From assembly GCA_026315105.1 (NCBI GenBank), contig CM048750.1, forward strand, positions 265,723,151 through 265,787,150: a stretch of DNA of 64,000 nt. The letters are read 5' to 3'. Shown here one piece after another: positions 1 through 11,047 of this stretch. Position 1 is the stretch's first letter, and each line of letters starts with the position of its first letter. This DNA comes from Locusta migratoria. Its lineage: Eukaryota; Arthropoda; Insecta; Orthoptera; Acrididae. The translations under genes were made by a program, and so were the position numbers. The notes under the pieces were generated by a model. That model saw nothing but the letters and a program-made list of their open reading frames with translations. It was not told the DNA's origin and made no database searches.

Positions 1-787
1 ATTGTAATATAAGTAGTCTCTTGGCAATCATGTATATAGATCAATTGTTAAACTTTGTGTAATAGGTCTGAAGATGGCGTCGAGTACGCCGAAACCGGTC
101 ACATAATAAATGAAAAATGCGATCTTGTTTGCAAAATTATTACTTAAATATTTAGATTTTTTATTCACGTTTGTCTTTATTTGTACTGGAGGCATCGCGT
201 ATGCATTTCACATTGTGAAAGCCGTGAAACAGGAACTAAAAGCAATAAATTAAAAGAATTTGCAACCACGACTGGCTTATACTGCTAAACAATGTTATTG
301 GTTGCTGTACCAGCCGGCACACAATGGAGTGGCACACAGTTCTAATAATATACCGCGGGAGATTTTACAATAAAATAAAGTTTAAATAACGAATTAACAA
401 CATAACATGCAGACATCCGCCATGTGAAATGTACTCGCAGTTACCCGATGCTTCGCATAAATGATCCATATACTATTTTTCACGTCACTTTCTTTGATAG
501 AATTGTAATCAGGGAACTGTTAGCAACATTTTAGTACTGCTTTAAAATAAATAATTGACGAATTGACAAAATTAACCTTTCTTCCTTAAGGCCATGGTTA
601 CTCGTCCAAAACGCACTTGTCACTGACTGCTCCTGATATCTAGTGGTGATTCTGAGAATTACGAGTAGGCTACCTCATTGTTGTCTGGATTGTAACGAAC
701 ACGATACAGTCATCACTTTCACAAAAACAGCACCCAATGTGAAGGAACCTCTTTTAAACGGATGTATCATACATGATACATGAGGTC
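1..787. other. Unassigned AT-rich sequence
   Basis: No ORF, tRNA-like box, terminal repeat or recognisable mobile-element motif was found here. Base composition is AT-rich with scattered A/T runs, like the other unassigned parts of the window. Confidence 0.6.
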
Positions 788-811
788 GCTAGAGGCTATG
801 CTCAGTACAAT

Positions 812-912
812 ACACACATCCACGTCCGAGGGAAGACTCGAACCTCCGACGGCGAGCAGCCGCGCGCTCCGCAGCGAGGCGCCTTAGAACACTCGGCCAC
901 TCCCCCTTGGCA
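812..912 (-). repeat. Truncated tRNA-derived SINE head (family B)
   Basis: Read on the minus strand this matches the head of the family-B SINE seen in full at 42,447-42,641 and 52,956-53,157: a GCCGAG A-box region, the GCGCGCGG core and a GGTTCGAGTC B-box followed by a GGACGTGG-like variant of the usual GGGGCATGGG. The shared 3' tail is missing, so only the tRNA-related half survives. Upstream and downstream are unassigned. It is a repeat, not a functional tRNA: the arms do not fold into a normal cloverleaf. Confidence 0.75.
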
Positions 913-1421
913 GTCTGTAAGCAGAGTCTAACATAAGTCACGAAACTCCTAGTGAATTTTTTGCAACTTCGCGACTGCACCGCTGCCAAGCGGCTGGGTC
1001 GTAAAAACATACCGCGAAACGATTGAGTAATGAATTGTGTATTTGGAGTGAAGCATTATGTTCCAAATACTTTAGTATTTATGAACTTTTGTGACGCTAT
1101 AAAGTGTAGAAGCTATCAAAAACGTAATTCGGAAGTCTCTCATTTGCGAAGGGCGCTCAGAATAATGTGACGAATCTCAATAATGTTACGAATAACGAGT
1201 GCTCATTTACGGTGGTTAGTTATACTTTTAGGCACAGAAGTAAATCTTTAACAGTTCATTCACGTCCAAACTTCTGCTCTTAATTAGAATCGTAAATACT
1301 TGACCACTATATCGTAATATTACTGTTGTATAAAAGTAAGGTCTGAATGCTTCCAGTAGCAACAAATAATACAATCCCTCATTATACCAAAGTTATTAAA
1401 CATAAATAAATAAAATAAATT
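913..1421. other. Unassigned sequence
   Basis: AT-rich stretch with no coding potential, tRNA-like boxes or repeat shared with the rest of the window that I could see. Confidence 0.5.
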
Positions 1422-1511
1422 GCCTTAATTGCAACATTTCTCTCTTCGGCGTCGCCTCCCTCCTTTACTCGACGTTTTACTCACGAACGTTTAGGAGAAA
1501 CCACAACTGCC
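1422..1511 (+). repeat. 90-bp dispersed repeat, copy 1
   Basis: This block, beginning GCCTTAATTGCAACATTTC and ending GAAACCACAACTGCC, recurs at 4,323-4,413 in the same orientation with only a few differences. Flanks differ on both sides, so it is a shared repeat segment, not a local tandem duplication. Its parent element is not recognised. Confidence 0.75.
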
Positions 1512-1534
1512 TTAAGACAGTCCGTGTAGTTGAT

Positions 1535-1606
1535 TTGCCTAGCTGAGTGGTCTAAAGCACCTACCTAGTAAGTAGGAAGTCCCGGGTTCGAATCCTGGCC
1601 ACCGCA
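1535..1606 (+). repeat. tRNA-Thr-like (AGT) SINE head
   Basis: A tRNA-like segment has an A box (TAGCTGAGTGG), a clean anticodon arm (CCTAC, loop CTAGTAA with anticodon AGT, GTAGG) and a B box (GGGTTCGAATCC), ending CCACCGCA. The acceptor stem does not pair convincingly, and the anticodon arm resembles that of the repeats at 52,262-52,345 and 62,795-62,870. I read it as the tRNA-derived head of a SINE or related element. A decayed tRNA gene is the alternative. Confidence 0.55.
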
Positions 1607-1865
1607 TAAATTTTAATTCAATGCCTCTCCTTATGCTTCCATTAGCAGTTAACTATTTCGGTAGAGCCTGATTAGTTTCGCACCTCAGCTTTACAAAAAT
1701 TATAAGCATATATAAACTGTTAATGTTAGCACGTCACATTCTTGAAGATATTCAGTTTGATACCTGCCAAGTAGCTAAAAAAATTATGATAGGTTCAAAA
1801 GTTTTTGGATGATAAGTTTACGACTCGAGTATTGTGAACTGTATTGCACTGACAATTTTAGACCA

Positions 1866-2877
1866 TCTATATCTACATGGGATACTCTGCAAATCACATT
1901 TAAGTGCCTGGCAGAGGGTTCATCGAACCACCATTATACTATTTATCTCCCATTCCATTCTCGAATAACGCGCTGAAGAAAGAACACCTGAATCTCTCCG
2001 TTTGAGCTCTGATTTCCCGTATTTTATTTCTACCTATGTAAGTGGGAGTCAACAACATATTTTCGCATTCGGAGAAGAATGTTGGCGATTGGAGTTTTGT
2101 AAGTAGCCCACGCCCCAGCGATAAGCGCCGTTGTTGTAATGATTCTCATCCCAGATCCTGTATCAATTCCGTAACGCTGTCTCCCCTGTATCGTGACAAT
2201 ACGAAACGAGCTGCCCTTCTTTGGACTCTTTCGATGTCCTCCGTCAAACCCACCTGATACGGATCCCACACTGGGCTGCAATACTCCAAAAATGGACGGA
2301 CAAGCGCAGTGTATGCAGTTTCTTTAGTAGTTCTGTTGCATCTTTTAAGGGTTCTGCCAATAAAACGCAGTCTCTGGTTCGCCTTTCCCACGATATTATC
2401 TACGTGTTCTTTCCAGTTTAAGTCTGAAGTAATTGTAATACCTAGGTATTTTGTGGAGTTTACGGCCTTCTCTTTTGATTGATTTATCTTGTAAGCAAAG
2501 TTTAACGGATTTCTTTTCGTACTCATGTGGACGACTTCACACTTCTCATTATTTAGAGTCAATTGCCAATTTCTACACCATACTGAGATCTTATTCAGAT
2601 CGTTCTGCAATTGGTTTTGATCTTCAGATGATTTTACTAGACGGTAAATGACGGCGTCATCTGCAAACAACCTAAGGAAGCTACTTAGATTTTCCCCTAA
2701 ATCGTTTATGTAAATAAGGAACAGCAGAGGACCAATAACACTACCCTATGGAACGCCCGATATCACCTCTGTTTTAGTCGATGCCTTACCATGGATTATT
2801 ACGAACTGTGTCCTCTCTGACAGGAAATCCCCTATCCAATCGCAAATTGCCGTTAACGAAGCAGTGCTATTATTTTA
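1866..2877 (-). pseudogene. 5'-truncated LINE: reverse transcriptase C-terminal half
   Basis: The minus strand carries the palm and thumb part of a non-LTR reverse transcriptase. In order it shows a GSVIGPLLFLIYINDL block, the catalytic FADD box at about 2,660, then KYLGITITSDLNWKEH and a YCSPVWDP/QRRAARFV tail. An in-frame TAG sits just before GSVIG, so the copy is dead. The 5' end is lost near 2,877 and the 3' end terminates in a TAGATATAGATGG-like sequence. The same family appears in plus orientation at 29,962-31,516. The clade (CR1/L2/Jockey-like group) is not certain. Confidence 0.85.
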
Positions 2878-3130
2878 ATGATGTTTTTGTATAATTTGGT
2901 TCACAGCAACGTTCAGTGACTAGGATATAGGAAAGTAACCGCGTAAAAAACTGCAACTACTCATTTTGTATCGTTCCATTCCTCTGTTATTCCCTACTGG
3001 CCGCTGGGAGCGCTAGTATCGCTTCAGTGGCAATTTTTTCCTAGAGAGTTTCGCGACTGTTTGTGATAGACTGTGCTGTAACTCTCCGGGAATGCAGTAA
3101 ACCACGTTTTATACCAGTAGTTCAAAATTA
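2878..3130. other. Unassigned sequence
   Basis: No ORF or repeat is recognised between the truncated LINE and the inverted repeat copy that follows. Confidence 0.4.
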
Positions 3131-3445
3131 AACTTTTTGGCCCACTTTAGGTTACGTAGTAACACTAAAAGTGGGCATTTGCGATCGTCTTTTGACAGCT
3201 CGAAATTTAAATGAAAATAACGGCTTAACTATTCATCTGACACGAAAATTGAATAACCGAATTTGTAGAGGAGAAAATTCTCTACAACTTTGCTCTGTTA
3301 TGTTATTTTCATATCTCTTAGCGTTTCAAAGATATTTGCAAAAATAACGGTGATTTTGGGATGTATGTCTGTCTGTCTGTTTATCCGTCTGTCCGTAACA
3401 TGATCTCTGTTTTTAAGACGAACCGTTCAACCGATCAGGACCAAA
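3131..3445 (+). repeat. Dispersed repeat R1, copy 1
   Basis: This begins with a small hairpin (GCCCACTTT paired with AAAGTGGGC), continues through a CTGACACGAAAATTGAATAA block and a (GTCT)n patch, and ends near GAACCGTTCAACCGATC. An inverted copy with the same order of blocks lies at 8,192-8,446. The family is not recognised. The hairpin start suggests the end of a non-autonomous DNA element. Confidence 0.7.
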
Positions 3446-3570
3446 TTTTACAGACATGATTTTAGGCCGCCAGATACCAGAACCTCCCTTATTCAAATTT
3501 TTCGGACAAAAAATACGGCAGTAAAACAAGAAAAGGCCGTTTGTAATATAATTGTAATTGCAAACGAACC

Positions 3571-3690
3571 GTTCTTCTGACACGAAAATTGAATAATCTA
3601 ATTGGTAAAGAAGAAAATTCTCTACAACTTATCTCCCTTATGTTTTTTTCATATCTCGTGTCGTTTAAGACATATTTACAAAAATAATGG
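3571..3690 (+). repeat. Direct partial duplication of R1
   Basis: The block starting CTGACACGAAAATTGAATAA and running through GAAAATTCTCTACAACTT and CATATCTC repeats 3,237-3,355 in the same orientation with moderate divergence. Segments of R1 are therefore tandemly arranged here. Confidence 0.7.
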
Positions 3691-3947
3691 AGATTTGACA
3701 CCCTCCATTGAATTAACGAAAACCAGCCGTTCGGAGATGTCACGTGAGATTCCTCGCGTATTTGATCATTTTCTTATTGTAACTTACACGTTGTCATTTC
3801 AAAGCAACGGCACACTGAGGAATTAACAAAAATACATCGTTCTTCGTACGATAAATGATAATCTAATGTCTACAAATGCCATATTAACATCAGTTAACAA
3901 CGACCATCAATAGTATGATATTAAGAAACTACTGATTTATAGTCGTA

Positions 3948-4012
3948 GTGTAGTAGGTAAGGTGCTGGATTGTAACGCGAAAGGGCGGTGGTTCGTACCC
4001 CGCCACTACCAA
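3948..4012 (+). repeat. tRNA-like SINE head, degenerate
   Basis: The segment has an A-box-like TAGTGTAGTAGGTAAGG and a B-box-like GTGGTTCGTACCCC, and ends CCACTACCA. The presumed anticodon loop TTGTAAC would read GTA (Tyr), but the flanking stem does not pair. It is probably a SINE head or a decayed tRNA gene. Confidence 0.4.
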
Positions 4013-4322
4013 TGTTTTTTCCTAAAAGGGTTTCAGACACTCTTATTAATTATTATTATTTAGATTATTATTTTGGTCCAAAATGTTTGCAAATACTTAT
4101 AACACTACAAATCTAAAGTGGGCCTTAAAACACGTCAGTGCGATTTTTTTCACGCATCGCACAGCTAATTGGAACGAATGCAGCTGAGAAACTGGGAGAC
4201 TCAGCGACGCCGCTGCTCCAGTATCTCCGTCTGAATGCCGCAATTTAACTGCACATGCGGCGTTTCCTTGGCGCACAGTGTATCTCAGTCGCTGGCAGAC
4301 TTGACTGTCTCCGTGTGAATAG

Positions 4323-4413
4323 GGCCTTAATTGCAACATTTCTCTCTTCGCCGTCGCCTCCTTCCTTTACTCGACGTTTTACTCGCGAACGTTTAGGAGA
4401 AACCACAACTGCC
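4323..4413 (+). repeat. 90-bp dispersed repeat, copy 2
   Basis: Second copy of the segment at 1,422-1,511. To its left (about 4,122-4,326) is a GC-richer block that ends GTGTGAATAGGGCC before TTA, resembling one end of a TTA-targeting MITE. The matching left end is poorly preserved, so this neighbour is not called separately. Confidence 0.7.
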
Positions 4414-4593
4414 AGCTGCTGTTTGCGAGGCACGGAATAAGCACATCTGCCGTGCGGTGAGGGCGTAAAGAAATACATCCAGTACGTGCCACTCTGTTCG
4501 TTTCGAGACGTTCTAAAAACGTACGTAGTGCTATAACGTTGACAGGGAGATAAATGCAGTATATACTGCATGGTAAATGAACGGAGATATTTG

Positions 4594-4735
4594 TAAGGTT
4601 CGTTTAAGCAGCTGCCAGTAAGCTAACCGCGCATGCGCAGAGCTAAAATTAAGCAGCGCCTTCTACCGCTGCAGGCTGCTTGCTGAGTGGCGGTTTGCTG
4701 CTTAAGCAGTAACCACAAGCTAACAGACTCTACAG
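4594..4735 (+). repeat. Terminal fragment of palindromic element family P
   Basis: It starts GGTTCGTTTAAGCAGCTG, contains a GCGCATGCGC palindrome (4,629-4,638), and ends in GCTTAAGCAGTAACCACAAGC. In reverse complement it matches the central segment 41,040-41,176 of the giant palindrome. It is an isolated end of that family. Confidence 0.7.
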
Positions 4736-4879
4736 CAGGGCCGGCCAGAAATTCTGCACACGTGCGGTGCAGTAGAAAGGAAGAAATAAAACTGGCTTGT
4801 AGCGTTGCAAGGAATAAGTAATACCTTCCCAAATGCAATAAACAATTACAAATGTTAATTCCTTTTTCATATATTTTAA

Positions 4880-5172
4880 GGCTTTTTTTAATTTTTTTTT
4901 CTTTTCTGAATTTTTACGGAAGGAAGTAAGTAAGATTAGGGTTTTCGGCCCGTCGACAGCTAGGTCATTAGACACGGAGCTAACGCTCGGAGTTTTGAGT
5001 AAGGATGGGGAAGGAAATCGGCCGTGCCCTTTGGAATGGAACCATCCCGGCATTTGCCTGGAGCGATTTAGGGAAAACACGGAAAACCTAAATCTGGATG
5101 GCCGGAGGTGGATATGAACCACCGTCCTCCAGAATGCGAGTCCAGTGTGTTACCACTGCGCCACCAAGCTCA
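4880..5172 (-). repeat. tRNA-derived SINE (family D), near full length
   Basis: On the minus strand it opens with a tRNA-like head (A box GGTGGCGCAGTGG, B box GGTGGTTCATATCC), then a body containing GGATGGTTCC, GGGCACGGCCGATTTCC and CTAATGACCT. It ends in an A-rich tail, seen as the T-rich 4,880-4,908 on the plus strand. Both sides are flanked by TTTTTTTAATTTTTT-like sequence, compatible with a target-site duplication but low-complexity. I recall this body as a widespread insect SINE. It has no coding capacity. Confidence 0.75.
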
Positions 5173-5299
5173 GTTTTTTAATTTTTTTAATTTTTATTTT
5201 ATTATTATTATTTTTGTTTACAATCTTTTTGCCATAAAAAATAAGTGTATTTGTTCAATTTTGTGAACATATATTGAAATACATACCAACGAATTGCAG

Positions 5300-5400
5300 C
5301 CACGGCCGAGTGGCCGAGCGTATTGAGTCGCATTGCTCCGATGCGCGAGGCCGCACCCCGTCGGGCGTTCGAATCCTCCTTCGGGCATGGATGGTGAAAG
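5300..5400 (+). repeat. SINE head fragment (family A-like)
   Basis: GGCCGAGTGGCCGAGCG followed by a B box (CGTTCGAATCCTCC) and TCGGGCATGGATG matches the first half of the family-A SINE. The usual tail is absent. Confidence 0.65.
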
Positions 5401-8191
5401 TTAGTTTATAAGAGTTTGTGTACACAAACTAGGGAGATACTTTTACAATGACTGATGTAAATGACGTAATGACAATAATAACTTTGTATATCGGTTAAGT
5501 ACTAGAGCTGCAATGCGATATGACCACACTTATTCCTTTTGTTATTTTAGCTATAAAAGAAAACGTAGTCTTGAGGTGAAACAAAATATTTGTTTATTTC
5601 TTTTAGCGCAGAATAATGTAACATTAACAAAGTCATATCTGAACTTGAAACTCGCCCGCTGTTCTTTTGACTGTTAACTAGCCGTGTTTGTGAAGTTAAC
5701 AATTGACTGCTTGCTCACAAAATCTCATTACGGCGATATTCACACAGCGGCGGAAGTATACAGTTCCCTTAAGCAAAACTCTGATTCTATAAGTTAAGCA
5801 AACAGTTCTACTTTTACTGTAATCTTTAGAGGAAAATGCACACAATTAAATAAAGATCCGCACTCATGGATCTAAATCAAAAATAAATGTTGGCAACGGA
5901 AACGCAAACATTCTCTACTCCAGAAGGGAGCAGAGACACAAGATACATGAACAAATCACCCCACATTAATCCAAAATAAATGATGAGGGGAGAATTTAAA
6001 TTAGCACAAAAGGATTATAGTTTAACAAATTAATTTATTGTTCAAAACAAGAACAACAAGGGGGAAGACCATTATTTTTAAATTACAATAAAAAACACAC
6101 CTTACGAAATATTCAAAATATCCACAATTACATGGCCCTAAAATTGCCCACCAGCAAAGTTGAGTACAGGTTAATTACGATCACGTTTCATAGGGGGAAC
6201 GGAGGAATTGCAGCACATTCACACACAGATTCATACGCCAAGCCATGCAGTTACTTACCAAGCACCCGACACCAAGACACCAAGACGACAGCCAAGCAAT
6301 GTGGAGAATGCAGATCGAAGGTTCACTCGCGCACAATGAAATAGTACTTCGCTTCCATAACGTGTCAAGCTAGTGGCTTAGGCTCATGATGAACTATCAG
6401 AAACAAACGCACTTGATTTAAGACCACAAAGTGCGGTGTCCATACAGAAGTTAGTTTCCCTAGAACTTCTAACTATATATTAAATCAATATTTCATTAAA
6501 TAATATCTAAAAACGGTCGCTCTGACGTTCTTTTAACACAGGGAGAAGATAACTACAGAAGGTTAAAGTTGTTATATTAATACAGCACTCTACTAAGTAG
6601 GAACACAAACTATGCAAAATGTTAACAAAATCAATTTCGAAGAGAATAAGATCGCGAAATATACCGTGTAACCATTCTTTCTGATCAGAGGAATGATATC
6701 TATTAGATAAGCAAGGTTACAGATTGCTACAGCACAATACAGAGTTAGGTCACAAAAATTCAGAGAAGTGAAATAATTCTATTTCATGAAGATTAAAAAC
6801 ACGATAGACGTCGTGGAACGGTTCTTTCTACACAGAGGAAAAAGATCTATTTAATGGTAATAACCACTACAGTGAACACGCTAATCGGTGCACACGTGGG
6901 CCGACAAGTACACAGATTACAAGTTCGAATGGACAATTTTCGGGGAAAATTATCACGCTACACTCACTAGGAAACACCTTAGCAAATTAGCTATACAATT
7001 ATTAACCACTCATGTGCACTGAATGATGGAAAAGCTGAAGGCTTAGTCTGATATCGTCCACGTGTTCTGTCGACAAAGTACGAACAGTATAGGCACCGCG
7101 AATACCCGAAAATATTAGAATTCAACAACGATAAGAATCCGAAAGACATTGAATATATTTAAATAGGCGAAGAAGTGATTTAAAAGTTATAAAGTGCGAG
7201 AACTATGCAAACGAAACACCATCAGAGCCTCGGAATCAGATTCCAGCAAAAATCGACATAAAATTAGCAATCCTGTAGGAAATTAAGCAAAATCTCACTA
7301 CTACACATAGTGTATCTGCTACTCCCGGAATTAAACTCGCGAAAAGGCATAAGTACGACTATGGAGCCTGAACTAAGTCGAGCCACGAGGCCACAGCAGA
7401 ACCAAACCCAGAGGTACTTGCCTAGCCGTTACCGAGGAGGGGTAGTGGAGGGAAGCCCAGAGAGCGTCACCGTTCATCAGGCAGGTAACCTGACCAAACC
7501 CCAGCCAAGGAGGTTAAGAGCAAGCTACATTAGGAATCTTTACTAAGACTGGGTTCTGCTCAGCAGTTGGCAAACATACTTCTCGCCCAGAGACATTCAA
7601 CACCCAGAGTTTGAAAGAAACGACTACACAAAACAGACGAGGCGCGCCTAGCACTTCCTAAACTCTCTTACATACAAAATTTCATTCATTCTGTGGAAGC
7701 CATGGCCAGTGGGAGCACATCACAGTACACACTAATAGATATTTGGGGCCTCATTTACAACACAGACACTTAGAATTTTACATACAGACAGAACTAAATC
7801 AATATATAATGCCTGGTATCTCGCATATTGCGAGTGGAGTGTCTTGCTACACTCAGAAAAAATGTCTGAAGCTCGTCAACATTTGTCATGGGGGGTCAAT
7901 TAAATGGAACACGTTATGTGGACGTGTTTCAAACTACAGAAAATGTAATACAATCTACTGTACGTTAAAAGCATTCATAGCAACCATGCCAAAGATAAAC
8001 ATTTTAGTACACGCATTGATTGTAATTAATGACTTTCAACATATTCCATTAATAGTGAATAATTGCTTAGACAAGAAAACAGGTAAATTGTTGCAATGTA
8101 TACGCTTTCCTTCTGTTTCATTAAGGAACGACAGTTATCACAGTTCGCGGCGGAGCGGCCAACTATTATGTCTGTAAAATTTAGTGTCGAC
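5401..8191. other. Long unassigned AT-rich region
   Basis: About 2.8 kb with no domain, tRNA box or clear terminal repeat. Two open frames (7,310-7,546 and 7,743-8,177, plus strand) lack any recognisable motif and have compositions expected by chance. A decayed repeat of an unfamiliar family is possible. Confidence 0.5.
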
Positions 8192-8446
8192 CGGTTGAAC
8201 GGTTCGACCTAAAAAGTGGTAACATGATACGGACAGACATCGTAAAATCGCCGTTATTTTCGCAAATATCTCTGAAAAAACCACAATAGATCAAAGCTTT
8301 AGATAATTTTCTCCTCTTACAAATCTGTTTATTCAATTTTCGTGTCAGATGTACGCTTAAACCGTTAATTTCATTTAAATTTTGAGCTGTCGCAAAGGCC
8401 CACTTTTAGTGTTACTACCGTATCCTAAAATGGGCCAAAAATTGGC
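8192..8446 (-). repeat. Dispersed repeat R1, copy 2 (inverted)
   Basis: In reverse complement this follows 3,131-3,445 block for block: the GCCCA...TGGGC hairpin, CGAAAATTGAATAAAC, the GCAAATATC segment and a CCGTTCAACCG end. The (GTCT)n patch is shortened. With copy 1 it forms a widely spaced inverted pair. Confidence 0.7.
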
Positions 8447-8729
8447 AGGCGACTAACTTTCTCATTTCGTAATTTTAATTTCATATAAAAGAAATAGTTT
8501 CAATTATTATTTTTATACAAACACAATACGTATTGTACTTGTCACGAAAATTTGCATTCCTTCAGTATTTAACCGTCTGCGTGAAAAATTTGGTAATTTT
8601 TTTCTGTCCTAAGGGGTCCAAATGACAATGTAATTGAGGCGAGCGCCATTTGAAGAACTACGCATTTATCGACCCAACTCCTTCGCTACACCCATCCAAC
8701 ATGGCTGCCGCGACTTGACTGATGTACCT
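8447..8729. other. Unassigned sequence
   Basis: No recognisable gene or repeat. Confidence 0.4.
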
Positions 8730-8850
8730 TCGAGGATGCCTTCCGCAGACGAGGGCGAAACGTCAGGGGAAAGTTTTATGTATGGACCACGGCATCTCAG
8801 CCCGGAAGCTTTAAGTAATGACGATACCTGCCGTGAAAGCCTTCTTTCTA
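8730..8850 (+). repeat. Hammerhead-like repeat block H, copy 1
   Basis: The order TCGAGGATG, CCTTCCGCAGACGAGGG, CGAAACGTCAGG, then CCACGGC and CCCGGAAG matches blocks inside the 3' LTR at 26,623-26,730 and the hairpin element at 50,582-50,816. The [C]TGAAGATG-stem-GAAAC pattern resembles a hammerhead ribozyme core, here degenerate (CGAGGATG). This kind of motif is known from Penelope-like retroelements. No Penelope reverse transcriptase is seen. Confidence 0.5.
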
Positions 8851-9605
8851 TGTTATTCTGCTCATATATGTATGGGTATGGTCGAAAGGAAAAATATTTC
8901 TGGGGCGCTCTAGCTGCCAGATTCGCGCATACACAGAACTGTCTGAGTTGTCGTTTTAGAATGCTGGGGTAGTCTCCACGAGATCACCTTGGGTGATATT
9001 TTTATTTCTTTGTCATCGTGTACGAGTCGTCAAATTAAAGCAAAACGGATTTCTGTGACTGGGGACTCTTTAATGTCTTCACAAAATCGCGAAAGGCTGA
9101 AACAATATGATAATATTTCACTTTTATGATTTTATTTCCACTTCATTAGCACATCAAGCAATATTCGACTTTAAGAACATTGAAATTTATTTGTCGATTT
9201 GCTAAAGAAACTTGGGTTTTATCAGTCAACTACAATGAACTGTTCTTTGCCACAGATGCAAACAATTTGTATGAAACAAAAACTACACTATTGTCTTGGT
9301 TCAACTCTTCGTTTTCTCTTAAGGGCACGTTATTTATTTATTTTTATTTTATAGTGTTTAAAAATCATATATTACACTACACTGGTCAAAACAATTAGGA
9401 GTCCAATTTAGATATCTAGGTTCTGAAGTATTGTCATCTGCAGAACGAATTAAAATGGTTCGATGACTTTCTGTCGCTTCTCCGGAGTGGGAACAATAAC
9501 ATTACGCCAACCGAGATAGTAGCAATAACATAAAGTTGTTGCAGGGGGGCTACGTGTTGAGTTGGGTTTACTCTGCGAAACGAATTACACAAGCAGTTTG
9601 GTTCA

Positions 9606-9808
9606 AAAAAATGTTCAAATGTTTGTAAATCTATCGGACCAAACTGCCTGGTCATCAATCCGTAGCTTACAAACTACTTAAACTAAGGTAAACTAACCTA
9701 AGAACAACATACGCACACCCATGCCCCAGGGAGGACTCGAACCTCCGACGGTGAGCAACCGCGCGCTCGGCAGCGAGGCGCCTCAGACCGCTCGGCTACT
9801 CCACCGCG
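9606..9808 (-). repeat. SINE family B, full length
   Basis: Complete minus-strand family-B SINE, from the AACATTT tail through TTTACAAAC, CGTAGCTTACAAACTAC, the B-box complement GACTCGAACC, to CCACCGCGGC at the head. It is flanked by a 13-bp target-site duplication GCAGTTTGGTTCA (9,593-9,605 and 9,809-9,821). It interrupts the 5' part of Tc1-A and is therefore younger than that element. Confidence 0.9.
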
Positions 9809-9846
9809 GCAGTTTGGTTCAGATAGTGTAGTGAGCAGGTAGTGAA

Positions 9847-10400
9847 ATGCATCAACAATCTGACTTACCCGAAGCTATGGCATGGAGAGCAATAGGAAGG
9901 TTGATAGCTGGACAGACACAGAGGGAATGTGGACTCTACGCACGCAGGCGTATGGTGTGCGTACCATTAAAACCAAGACACTGTTTATTCCGCAGAAACT
10001 GGGCGGAAGAACATCAGGATTGGAGTCGCAACGAATGGCGTAGGGGTTCTGTTTATAAATGAGTCAAGATTTTGCGTTCAGCCGTACAATCTTCGTTCCC
10101 TCATTTGGAAAGAACTTGAAACTTGAAATAGTGCTGCTTGTGCTGACAAATTGTGTGGGAAGAAGTCAGTATTGCCTGACGCACGGAGCTCTATGTCGTT
10201 GAGAATGGCGCTTTGACGACGCAGAGGTATAGAGATATTTCTACCTTTCGTTGTGCCTTATGCTGGTTCCACAGGATATGGTGGACAACACGCTTGAAGC
10301 TGAGGGAATTGAATGAACGGAATGGCCAGCTTGTTCACCGGTGTTAAACCCGATTGAGAATTGGATGCACTTGGTAGATGCATTCCAGCTAGACCAGCAC
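9847..10400 (+). pseudogene. Tc1-like transposase remnants
   Basis: Several short matches in different frames follow the order expected in a Tc1 transposase. Near the start is a helix-turn-helix-like LIAGQTQREC segment (about 9,900-9,935). A VLFINESRF block at about 10,048 corresponds to the usual DESRF motif, with the first catalytic Asp replaced by Asn in what is visible. A WPACSPVLNPIENW block at about 10,318-10,365 corresponds to the conserved SPDLNPIE segment. Stops and frameshifts separate them, so no transposase can be made. Confidence 0.75.
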
Positions 10401-10805
10401 CTCCCACAACGATTGCAGTGCTGGATATTGCACTATGGATGAGTGGCCAAATATCCCTGAAGAGATGTCTGATAACCTCATACTGTCCATGCCACGCAGG
10501 TGTGAAACCATACTGGCCGTCCGAGATGATCACACACTACATTAGAGGGAAACGAGAATGACTTTTTCACTTTTATGGTAGCTCCCTGGTGCCTCGCTCT
10601 AAGTAAAAGCCATTTAGACCTCAATTAAAGAGACAGCAATATATCGTACTGTAAAAAACACAAATTACAATAGTAATCACTATCCAAATAAAATACGTTA
10701 CCATATGTATATTGTGTATGATACGTCACATGATCCCCTAATTGTTTTGAACAGTGCACGTTCACAGCTTTTTAACGAAAAATTTCTTTTACACTACTAC
10801 CTTCC

Positions 10806-11047
10806 ATGAAACAAAGCTTTTCAGTACTTCTCTGGTACAATTTGTAGTCTTCAGTGTTTTTCTTGATTTGTATTTATTACGTTTTAAATTTACAGACTGT
10901 CATTTCTTGGTAAATTGCCGAAATACGAAACAAAGCTAATCAATACTTCTCTGGTTCAATTTCTAGTCTTCACTGTATTTCTTGATTTGTATTTTTTTTT
11001 ACCTTTTAAATTTACAGACTGTCATTCCTTGATAAATTACCGAAATA
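10806..11047 (+). repeat. Tandem duplication of a 120-bp unit
   Basis: The unit starting GAAACAAAGCT, with ACTTCTCTGG, TTTCTTGATTTGTATT and TTTACAGACTGTCATT, occurs at 10,806-10,925 and again at 10,926-11,047 with about 85-90 percent identity by eye. It lies within the family-P copy. The single-copy equivalent is near 42,340-42,410. Confidence 0.8.

Larger units (their letters stand above)
9380..10756 (+). mobile_element. Tc1/mariner-like transposon (decayed), Tc1-A
   Basis: Terminal inverted repeats CACTGGTCAAAACAATTAGG (left) and its near-perfect complement at 10,737-10,756 (one mismatch in 20) bound the element. A TA precedes the left end. The right flank reads CA, a likely decayed TA. 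Inside are transposase remnants and a SINE insertion (9,606-9,808). Length without the SINE is about 1.16 kb, somewhat short for the family, so deletions are likely. It is inserted in a family-P copy. Confidence 0.85.

Noticed and set aside
7743..8177. 144-codon plus-strand ORF
   Set aside because: No domain, signal or compositional sign of coding; no splice context. Long frames by chance are expected in 64 kb.
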